From positions 144,133-208,132 of the forward strand of contig JBKQHO010000007.1 of assembly GCA_052267165.1 (NCBI GenBank): a stretch of 64,000 nucleotides of DNA, written 5' to 3'. The notes beneath the pieces are model-generated. The model searched no databases, was not told the DNA's origin, and saw nothing but the letters and a program-made list of their open reading frames with translations. Each line of letters opens with the position of its first letter. The stretch's first letter is position 1. This DNA is from CAWICD01 sp052267165 (lineage in GTDB: Bacteria > Vulcanimicrobiota > Vulcanimicrobiia > Vulcanimicrobiales > Vulcanimicrobiaceae). A program made the position numbers and the translations under genes. Shown here in pieces: positions 58,850 through 64,000 of this stretch.

Positions 58850-59047
58850 CTAATGCTGGTGCTCGTGCGCGAGGTGTGTCTGCTGTCCGTCGTTCGCGTG
58901 CTCGTGCTCGGCATGAACGTGGGAATGGACGTGGACCGTCCCGTCGTTGTGGCGATGCTCGTGCTCGTGCTGGACGTGCTCGTGCGGGTGAGCGTGGGCC
59001 ACCCCGCCAGGATGCTCGTGCTCGTGGGCGTGCTTCTCAGTACTCAT
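58850..59047 (-). CDS. Histidine-rich mini-protein A (metal-binding)
   Basis: This is a 65-aa protein with 23 His, mostly in HxH and HEH repeats (AHEHEHPGGVAHAHPHEH, VHVHSHVHAEHEH). There are no Cys. It resembles small Ni-storage/chaperone proteins of the Hpn type in composition only. It starts directly next to a perfect palindrome (59050-59074), which would be its operator. It lies convergent to the NiCoT gene and third in a minus-strand row with the ribbon-helix-helix-like gene and a second His-rich gene. A longer frame to 59149 would read through the palindrome. Confidence 0.65.
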   Translation of the reverse strand: MSTEKHAHEHEHPGGVAHAHPHEHVQHEHEHRHNDGTVHVHSHVHAEHEHANDGQQTHLAHEHQH

Positions 59048-59049
59048 TT

Positions 59050-59074
59050 TATTTGTATTCAATGTATACAAATA
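59050..59074. promoter_or_regulatory. Perfect palindrome (9-bp arms) upstream of His-rich gene A
   Basis: TATTTGTAT (59050-59058), 7-bp spacer TCAATGT, then ATACAAATA (59066-59074). It ends 2 bp before the start codon of the minus-strand His-rich gene A. It is strikingly AT-rich for the region. An operator for a metal-responsive repressor is the simplest reading; the ribbon-helix-helix-like neighbour is the candidate binder. Confidence 0.55.
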
Positions 59075-59132
59075 GAATCCTGGGGTCGCGCAGCAAAGCA
59101 GGCGCTTAGTCTGAGCCCCCGGCTCTGGGGTT

Positions 59133-59486
59133 TCATCTGCTGCGACCATTTCTTGACGAAGCGTCGCTCCAGTCGATGCGCTCGGCGGCCAGCCAGTCCT
59201 CGAGATGGGCGACGTATTCGGCGCTGAACGTGTCCGTCAGGCACCGCACGTACGCCGCGTAGACTTCCGTCTCCCCGGACGAGACGAACTGTTCGAGGGT
59301 GCGACGATGGATCGCCATGTATCCCTCGCGCAAGCGCAATCCGCCGTGAACCAGTTGAACGAGCACCTCGCTTGGGGAGCGCTCGCGATGCCGTTCGAGC
59401 CGTTCATTGAACCACTCGTCGAGCGCTCGCGGCAAACGCAGCGAGCGGGTGGGGCCCATCGAGCCCGAGCCTCGCGCGCGCCCCAC
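59133..59486 (-). CDS. Small ribbon-helix-helix-like protein
   Basis: The protein is 117 aa from the GTG at 59486, or 108 aa from the ATG at 59459. Residues ~12-50 (RSLRLPRALDEWFNERLERH, then SPSEVLVQLVHGGLRLR) have the strand-helix-helix pattern of RHH DNA-binding proteins. The C-terminal half is helical and acidic (SSGETEVYAAYVRCLTDTFS), with a few Cys/His/Glu that could bind metal. The GTG overlaps the stop of His-rich gene B by one base, implying coupled translation. A metal-responsive regulator for this locus is inference. Confidence 0.55.
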   Translation of the reverse strand: MGRARGSGSMGPTRSLRLPRALDEWFNERLERHRERSPSEVLVQLVHGGLRLREGYMAIHRRTLEQFVSSGETEVYAAYVRCLTDTFSAEYVAHLEDWLAAERIDWSDASSRNGRSR

Positions 59487-59683
59487 TAATTTGTCTTCCC
59501 GTCGCCGTGGGAGTGCCCCAAAGCATCATCTTCGTGGCTATGAACCTGACCCTCGTGTTCGTGGTGCTCGTGGTCGTGATCGTGATCGCCGTGCTGGTGC
59601 TTGTGGGCGTGACGAATACCATCGAGATGTTCGTGCACGTGGAGGTGGGTGTCGTCCTGTTCTTTACGGATGTCGTCGTTCAT
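59486..59683 (-). CDS. Histidine-rich mini-protein B (metal-binding)
   Basis: This is a 65-aa protein with 18 His and many Asp/Glu. It starts MNDDIRKEQDDTHLHVHEHL and continues HAHKHQHGDHDHDHEHHEHE. Like protein A it has no Cys and looks like a Ni/Co/Zn buffer or chaperone. AGAGG lies upstream of the ATG. It overlaps the RHH-like gene by one base, making a compact module. The following 265 bp (59684-59948) show no convincing gene. Confidence 0.65.
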   Translation of the reverse strand: MNDDIRKEQDDTHLHVHEHLDGIRHAHKHQHGDHDHDHEHHEHEGQVHSHEDDALGHSHGDGKTN

Positions 59684-59948
59684 AGCCGCCTCTTCGCCGC
59701 ACCGCTTCCCGTAGCATAGGCTCGCACTTCCGCGTTGGAAAACGTCCCCGTACGGCCCGTGCGCGCTGCGTCTCGCCGCCTTTACGATGGTGCCCAAGAA
59801 ACCCTTGCCGCTAGCACTATGCTTGCCGTCGCGCCGGAACACGCCGATCGACTGGTTCCGCGAAGCCGGGCGGGCAGCCGACCGTGCCTTGGGCTGGTAA
59901 CGTTCGTTCTGTCCGCCGCAAAGCGGCTCGGAGCTCCGCTTCGCCAGA

Positions 59949-60918
59949 TCACGAGCTCGGCCGGCCGAGCCTTGCATCGAGCCAGTCGAATACCTTCAAC
60001 GACCGGAGCCCCGGCGCTGCCGGTTCGCAGTGACGGTCGGCGCCTTCGGCGACCGTGAACGAAACGATTGCCTTCGGTCCCGGCAACATGTCATAGAGCT
60101 GCTGTGGCTGGCCGGGAAAGAACTGCTCGTTATCGGGATTTGCGATCAACAGCGGGGCCGCGATCTTGTCGACGAGCCCGGCGAGCGTGTATTTCTTTAC
60201 GGCCGTATAGACGTCGAACGGCGAATTGATGCCGAACGGCCGCGCGCGGAACGTGTAGCCGGCGAGCGCCTTGGGATTAGCGGTCATGACGCGGTCGAAC
60301 GCCGTATTCTGGCCGGCGTCGATCATCGCGACGAGCGGCGGCGGTAAACTCGCGTACCATACGGTCGAAACGTCGTAGACGCCGGGGTCGGCAATCCCGG
60401 CGGCGATGCGGTGTTCGAAGGCCATTGCACGCGGCGCCCAATAGCCGCCTTGACTGATACCTTGAATCGCGATGCCGGCTGCTCTGCCACGCCGGCAACA
60501 TCTTTTCCGGCGCACCCATCCCATCGCAGAAATAGGTCGCGGCGAAGATATAGCTCGACACCTGCAAATAGAGACAGCGGGCGGAGGCGCGGTGGCCGGC
60601 GTCCAGCGCCGCGTCGGCCGCTTGAAGCGCGCGCGTACCGTATTTCGTCAGCACCGCAAATGCGCTCGTGGAGTTGCCGTCTTCCACCTGGTCGATCATC
60701 GCGAGCACCGTGCCGGCGTCCCCGACGCCGAAGTATGCCGCGCCGAGCACGATCAGAAAAATAAGGTTCATCGGAGCATCTTTAAAAAGGCGCTTCGGGA
60801 CTTGTGGTGGGCGACCAAGCGGAGCGATGGCCGAGCGCCCCGACGGGGGCACGGCTTTGAAGGGCAGGGTCAGTCCTGTCGCTGCTGCAGCCGGCAAGGC
60901 TGAAACGGCCGTCCTCAT
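59949..60918 (-). pseudogene. Alpha/beta hydrolase, broken by internal deletion and frame change
   Basis: The 5' part (to about 60510) encodes MNLIFLIVLGAAYFGVGDAG, then GTRALQAADAALDAGHRASA and RCLYLQVSSYIFAATYFCDG. This is the N-terminal helical cap of a known hydrolase type. The 3' part, in another frame, has the nucleophile elbow AIQGISQGGYWAPRAMAFEH and continues to LRSLKVFDWLDARLG. The ~100 residues normally between them are missing at ~60470-60515. The upstream end (60772-60918) has no family similarity, and 60782-60815 resembles one end of the ~139-bp repeat. A rearrangement has probably built this composite. Confidence 0.7.
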
Positions 60919-61056
60919 TGGGCTTCCCTTCAGAAGTCGTCGTCGCAGCAGGGCGGTGGGAGGGGTGAATCCGGACGATTCACGCCTTCCACCGCCGACG
61001 CGGCCGCCGCTGAAACCTCTACGCTACCCACCACACTCCTGAAGAGCCCTTTTAAA
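60918..61056 (+). repeat. Hairpin element, copy 1 (~139 bp)
   Basis: Almost identical to 63319-63457 over ~139 bp (two substitutions and one single-base indel in the 130-bp core). The ends form imperfect inverted repeats (GGCTTCCCTTCAGAAG against GGCTCTTCAGGAG). Inside is a 20-bp-arm hairpin, 60952-60971 with 60977-60996, loop CGGAC. It is MITE- or REP-like. No gene is seen from here to 61120. Confidence 0.75.
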
Positions 61057-61120
61057 AGCACGGTCCCCGGCGGGGGGTGTACGCGGCGCGCTCGCCGCCG
61101 GGCCGGTCGGATCCGTCCGC

Positions 61121-61915
61121 CTATTCTAATTGCCTTCCCGGTCCGGGTTCGGGCAGTCCGGGTCCGCCGCCGATCGGTCTCGGTGTCGGTGGCGGTGCGG
61201 CGCCCGCGTTCACGCTCCATGTGACGTAATAGTCGGAATTGCTGCCGCAACCCCAGGCCGAGTTGGTTCCAGGTGAATGGTCCGTGGCGCTGAGGACGGC
61301 GCCGCCTGCGGTTTCGCCGGCGAGGTCCGCGGCCGTAAAGATGTGGACGCCCGCGGCCACCGGTCCATCGCAGTCCGCAAACACGATCCCGCTCAGTTCG
61401 CCGACCAGCCACCCGGCGATCACACCGAGGGCGGTGCCCAGGACTGGGACGGCGGCCGTCCCGATCGATGCGCCCAGTTCGGCTCCAACCAAACCGCCGA
61501 TAGCTGATGCCGCGGCTTGGGCGGCCTTCTGGCCGAGAGCATCGCCTGCTTTCTCGAGCGCGCTCTCGACGTCGGCTTCTGAGGCATGGCCGTTGTTGAC
61601 GACGGCGTAGGTAAGCACGGCGTTTTGGCCGGCCGGCACGCTGATGCCATCGAAGCTGAGCCCGACGGTGTGCGTGCCGTTGTTGACGTTGCCGATCTTC
61701 AGCGTCTTGGTCTGCGGCGGATTGGTGCCGACGGCGAGGGTCAACGACACGTAGTCGGTATCTTCGTGCAGCGACCGCGTATTATCGATGACCAGCGACG
61801 GGATTGAAAACGTGTAGAGCGGCACGGCGGGAATCACGGACGATAGGCCGGCCTGCACGGACGACAAGTCCGTGCCGTCGAGCCGCGTCGCAATAGGAGC
61901 GGATGAGTTTTCCAT
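61121..61915 (-). CDS. Hypothetical protein with glycine/alanine-zipper segment
   Basis: This is a 264-aa protein without a signal peptide. Residues ~20-110 are beta-rich (YTFSIPSLVIDNTRSLHEDT, then GLSFDGISVPAGQNAVLTYA). Residues ~125-185 form an Ala/Gly zipper with hydrophobic face (SAIGGLVGAELGASIGTAAV, LGTALGVIAGWLVGELSGIV), as in membrane-inserting segments of some toxins and holin-like proteins. The tail has a lone Cys-Gly motif (WGCGSNSDYYVTWSVN) and ends in a Pro/Gly-rich stretch. No family is recognised. It stands alone, followed upstream by ~220 bp without a gene. Confidence 0.65.
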   Translation of the reverse strand: MENSSAPIATRLDGTDLSSVQAGLSSVIPAVPLYTFSIPSLVIDNTRSLHEDTDYVSLTLAVGTNPPQTKTLKIGNVNNGTHTVGLSFDGISVPAGQNAVLTYAVVNNGHASEADVESALEKAGDALGQKAAQAAASAIGGLVGAELGASIGTAAVPVLGTALGVIAGWLVGELSGIVFADCDGPVAAGVHIFTAADLAGETAGGAVLSATDHSPGTNSAWGCGSNSDYYVTWSVNAGAAPPPTPRPIGGGPGLPEPGPGRQLE

Positions 61916-62135
61916 TGCGGTATCCTCTCTTGGATGGAGCGTCCGGCGAATTGCCGGAACGAGCAGAGTGATACGGTCATCGTACGCGGCGCGGCGTCCG
62001 CGCGGCGTCCTGAGAACGTGCCGCGAGGATCTTTGGAGCCGGTCGCAAGGGCAGGTTGGGCCGCCGGGAGCGCGAACCGCGCGGCCGACGCTGCCGATTG
62101 CCGTTGAAGTATTTTATGTTCCGCGGCGCCCGCCT

Positions 62136-62306
62136 TCATCGTCTTTGCCGCTGCGGGTCGCCGGCGGAACTGTCGCCAATGCGCCGCCATCGAGCAGCTG
62201 TAGCGGGCGCAACGCTTCGCGCACGATCGCAGCGTTCGAGGAATTCCAGCTCCTCGTTACGCCCGACGAGCGGCGGTTCGTCGTGGCGCGCTTCGGCCGC
62301 GATCAC
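62136..62306 (-). pseudogene. Fragment resembling the start of an AAA/STAND ATPase module
   Basis: A 56-codon frame begins with a GTG that overlaps the tautomerase stop (GTGA). It contains HDEPPLVGRNEELEFLERCD, the short motif that precedes the P-loop in many AAA/STAND regulators. The P-loop itself is absent and the frame then becomes Arg/Ala-rich and stops. It looks like a truncated gene once coupled to the tautomerase. The similarity is short, so the assignment is tentative. Confidence 0.35.
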
Positions 62307-62539
62307 CCTGCGGCGACAGGCGTTTTCCCGGCAGCGAGGGCCTTCACGGCCTCGGTCGTCAGGGCTTGCCCGCCGATCCCCCAGTCACCGCTCTCGATTT
62401 CGTCGATTTTAACCCACGTGACGCTGCGCATGTTTTCCCCTTCGATGGTCACCATCGCGTCGGTCAAACGGGAGATCATTTGCGTTTTTTGCTCGGCCGA
62501 GAACACACCCCTAATCACGCTCACCTGAACCAACGGCAT
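62303..62539 (-). CDS. 4-oxalocrotonate-tautomerase-family protein
   Basis: This is a 78-aa protein. After Met removal the N-terminal Pro (PLVQVSVIRGVFSAEQKTQM) is the family's catalytic base. The core beta-alpha-beta pattern is complete (RLTDAMVTIEGENMRSVTWV, then EIESGDWGIGGQALTTEAVK). The size matches small tautomerases that act as hexamers. The substrate is unknown. Its stop overlaps the start of the AAA-like fragment, and 380 bp without a clear gene lie upstream. Confidence 0.85.
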   Translation of the reverse strand: MPLVQVSVIRGVFSAEQKTQMISRLTDAMVTIEGENMRSVTWVKIDEIESGDWGIGGQALTTEAVKALAAGKTPVAAG

Positions 62540-62918
62540 TGCGGTCTCCTTTGCTGCGAATGTCCGGCGAAAACCGCCGGAACCGCTTCAGCATAAGCGC
62601 GCAGGTGGTTCGGCGTCATGATGAAATTATGACGCCGACTCGGCGAGCAGGTTCGTATCGTGGCAATAAGGTAGACGAGCTTGCTCGAAAGGGATCCTTT
62701 TCGGGATGATTCGAGGACTCAGGCGTGAAGCGGGTTCGCGTGTCCCGAAAATTAGTCCCGAAAAAGCTAAGCGGGGGCGGGACCTCGACGAGTTCGTGGC
62801 TCGCGTCGAGGCCGGCAAATCGGTAAGCATTCCGCTTGCGAAGTCCAGCGGCACTAACGCGTGGCCGACTACATTCGCGATGCCCCGTCGATGCGGTTTT
62901 GCTTCTCGTGGTTTCAGT
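62540..62918. other. Gene-poor stretch before the CRISPR repeats
   Basis: No convincing gene was found. The plus strand carries a short frame with KISPEKAKRGRDLDEFVARV followed by EAGKS, which could be a fragment of an antitoxin-like or other small protein, but it has no proper start or family match. The last bases before the array include a partial duplicate of the repeat start (GTTTCAGT, 62911-62918). Confidence 0.4.
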
Positions 62919-63156
62919 GTTTCAGTCCGCTATCTGCGCGGATGTGAAGTGCTACGTGTCCTCACGGGGATGGGGAAGGGTAACCACGAGGTGTTTCAGT
63001 CCGCTATCTGCGCGGATGTGAAGTGCTACACAAGCCATTTCAGCCCTCTCGCGCGAACTCAAACCGTTTCAGTCCGCTATCTGCGCGGATGCGAAGTGCT
63101 ACCTTGGTGGACTTCCCGGCATTCGCGATTTCGAAATTGTTTCAGTCCGCTATCTG
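62919..63156 (+). CRISPR. Short CRISPR array A: three full repeats and one truncated
   Basis: 37-bp repeats lie at 62919-62955, 62993-63029 and 63066-63102, and a truncated one (first 18 bp) at 63139-63156. The repeat begins GTTTCAGTCCGCTATCTGCG and ends GGATGTGAAGTGCTAC; the third has GCGAAG for GTGAAG. Spacers are 37, 36 and 36 bp and unrelated to each other. The reverse complement ends ACTGAAAC, like the 5' handle of type I/III crRNAs, so transcription is probably on the minus strand with the truncated repeat nearest the lost leader. No cas genes are in the window. Confidence 0.9.
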
Positions 63157-63184
63157 GCTGCTCGCCTTAACTGTTAGTCTGTAG

Positions 63185-63294
63185 GTAGCACTCTACATCC
63201 GCGCAGATAGCGGACTGAAACGCCAAGTAAAGATCGACCGAGATGGCGATAACGGGAGTAGCAATCTACATCCGCGCAGATAGCGGACTGAAAC
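63185..63294 (-). CRISPR. CRISPR mini-array B, same repeat in inverted orientation
   Basis: Two inverted copies of the repeat lie at 63185-63221 and 63258-63294, separated by a 36-bp spacer. In array A orientation they end GGATGTAGAGTGCTAC and GGATGTAGATTGCTAC, so they differ from array A in the last third. The 28 bp between arrays (63157-63184) hold no leader-like AT-rich sequence. Array B appears to be an inverted or independent piece of the same locus. Confidence 0.85.
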
Positions 63295-63318
63295 GCAATA
63301 TTCACTGGCTGGTTGAAT

Positions 63319-63457
63319 TTGGGCTTCCCTTCAGAAGTCGTCGTCGCAGTAGGGCGGTGGCAGGGGTGAATCCGGACGATTCACGCCTTCCACCGCCGAC
63401 GCGGCCGCCGCTGAAACCTCTACGCTACCCACCACAACTCCTGAAGAGCCTTTAAAA
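63319..63457 (+). repeat. Hairpin element, copy 2 (~139 bp)
   Basis: Second copy of the element at 60918-61056, same orientation. Hairpin arms are 63353-63372 and 63378-63397 with loop CGGAC. It begins 25 bp after the last CRISPR repeat. Its minus strand supplies the 3' half of the small secreted-protein frame at 63331-63606. Confidence 0.75.
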
Positions 63458-63606
63458 ATTTGGCTCGCCACCCGTCGCGCTGCGGGCGACGGGCCAGCCG
63501 GCGACGAGGTGGCCGGCGGTGTCGCGATACCCTGAGCAGACGCGGCCTGCAGCCCCGCGAGCGAGCCGAGTGCGGCAGTCGTGCCGAGAAAACCAAAACG
63601 ACGCAT
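63331..63606 (-). CDS. Small secreted peptide candidate ending in PYCDDDF
   Basis: This is a 91-aa frame. The ATG at 63606 has GGAG upstream and starts a clear signal peptide (MRRFGFLGTTAALGSLAGLQ then AASAQ), followed by a Pro/Ser/Ala linker. The C-terminal ~40 residues (VVVGSVEVSAAAASAVEGVN then RPDSPLPPPYCDDDF) are encoded by the repeat element. The same tail is open in copy 1 with PCCDDDF. Either the tail is a real conserved module, or the element inserted into and truncated an older secreted-protein gene. The second reading is at least as likely. Confidence 0.4.
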   Translation of the reverse strand: MRRFGFLGTTAALGSLAGLQAASAQGIATPPATSSPAGPSPAARRVASQIFKGSSGVVVGSVEVSAAAASAVEGVNRPDSPLPPPYCDDDF

Positions 63607-63769
63607 CCTATGTGCTCCATACGACCGGTATCCAACGAATGGGCCGGGAATTCGGCGGCTCCGCGTCGCTTTTCCCCGTCGTGACGGCCAAGCCGCGGAT
63701 CGCCAAGTCCGCTTCGGCCCTCGGCCTGCACTCGGAGCCGCAGCCTTCGTTACTCTCGGCGAGCTCAGC

Positions 63770-63880
63770 TCAGGACAGCGACTTTCGCAGGTCGGCGGCG
63801 AGCGAGCCCGGAGAGTCAGTCCAGTCGACAAGCGATACGAGCCGGCCGCCGCTATCCACCAAATAGATCTCGGAACTCAA
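63770..63880 (-). CDS. Very short ORF coupled to the edge gene
   Basis: A TTG start overlaps the upstream TGA (TTGA). The 36-residue product has SSEIYLVDSGGRLVSLVDWT followed by DSPGSLAADLRKSL. It could be a genuine mini-protein or the tail of the preceding gene displaced by a frameshift. No family is recognised. The 63607-63769 stretch holds no other convincing gene. Confidence 0.3.
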   Translation of the reverse strand: MSSEIYLVDSGGRLVSLVDWTDSPGSLAADLRKSLS

Positions 63881-63999
63881 GAGTGGCGAGTTCTCGACCC
63901 TTTCCGAGGCGCCTTTGCTTGCCGCTTATGGTCCTCAACCCACGTCTGGGTGAGTCGATCTAGCTCGTCGAACTGCTCCGGCGTGTACGTTGGCGGAGC
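63877..63999 (-). CDS. 3' end of an unidentified gene (cut by window edge)
   Basis: Forty codons are open from the right edge: PPTYTPEQFDELDRLTQTWV followed by EDHKRQAKAPRKGSRTRHS and TGA. The amphipathic, charged composition and basic tail look like a genuine protein C-terminus. There is too little to assign a function. Its stop overlaps the start of the 36-residue ORF. Confidence 0.45.
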   Translation of the reverse strand, partial: APPTYTPEQFDELDRLTQTWVEDHKRQAKAPRKGSRTRHS

Positions 64000-64000
64000 G

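Noticed and set aside
59050..59074. The palindrome as a classical NikR or Fur/Zur box
   Set aside because: Arm sequence and 7-bp spacing do not match the operator consensus I know for NikR, Fur or Zur, so it is reported only as an unassigned operator.
59684..59948. A protein-coding extension upstream of His-rich protein B
   Set aside because: The frame is open for ~98 codons, but it has no ribosome-binding site or motif and a composition unlike the His-rich part; the ATG at 59683 with AGAGG upstream is better.
62700..63294. Remnants of cas genes around the CRISPR arrays
   Set aside because: No frame on either side shows Cas1, Cas2, Cas3 or RAMP motifs; neighbours are a tautomerase, the repeat element and short fragments.
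1..64000. tRNA or rRNA genes
   Set aside because: I looked for T-loop-like GGTTCGAATCC patterns and rRNA-like stretches and saw none; the GGTTC-like hits near 43550 belong to the cobalamin riboswitch.

Overview
The window is high-GC bacterial chromosome from a diderm. It encodes four TonB-dependent receptors, several lipoproteins and Sec-type signal peptides. The mix of glycogen genes, SARP/BTAD and STAND-type regulators, lone substrate-binding proteins and fasciclin/multicopper-oxidase lipoproteins would fit a Vulcanimicrobiota/Eremiobacterota-like (WPS-2) lineage. That placement is an impression from gene content, not a demonstrated result. I saw no rRNA, tRNA or cas genes.

1-4.7 kb: glycogen synthesis (pgm cut by the left edge, divergent from glgC-glgA), then an amber-interrupted lipoprotein gene, a small secreted protein and a TnpB remnant. 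4.7-13.2 kb: a dense block of cytoplasmic S8 peptidase, alpha/beta hydrolase, XRE-STAND regulator, a 90-aa candidate RiPP precursor on the opposite strand, a RiPP-maturation B12/radical SAM enzyme and a SARP regulator. This is the best candidate for an undescribed system. 13.4-25 kb: a diguanylate cyclase with a short coupled upstream ORF, an aspartic protease-PDZ/PQQ-propeller pair, a four-gene operon ending in a CoA-transferase, and small hypothetical genes. 25-34.7 kb: a truncated dehydrogenase, a beta-helix protein, a truncated fasciclin gene, two TonB-dependent receptors and bacterioferritin.

34.7-51 kb is a vitamin B12 regulon with four cobalamin riboswitches. They precede btuB (with a decayed btuF), B12-independent metE, the class III ribonucleotide reductase nrdDG, and an operon of membrane protein-pduO-cbiB-cobC-cbiA-btuF that lies just downstream of cobQ. 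The logic is consistent: with B12 present the cell should shut down B12 uptake, late B12 synthesis and the B12-independent isozymes. 51-54.3 kb holds a multicopper oxidase and a phosphoesterase lipoprotein pair. 55.2-59.7 kb looks like a nickel/cobalt module (TonB receptor, NiCoT permease, two His-rich mini-proteins, a ribbon-helix-helix-like protein and a perfect palindromic operator), which could feed cobalt to the B12 pathway.

59.9-64 kb is a degraded accessory zone. It contains a broken hydrolase, two near-identical copies of a ~139-bp hairpin element, two short CRISPR arrays in opposite orientation without cas genes, and fragments. About ten genes in the window are visibly broken (nonsense codon, frameshift, internal deletion or truncation), so gene decay is a theme of the region.
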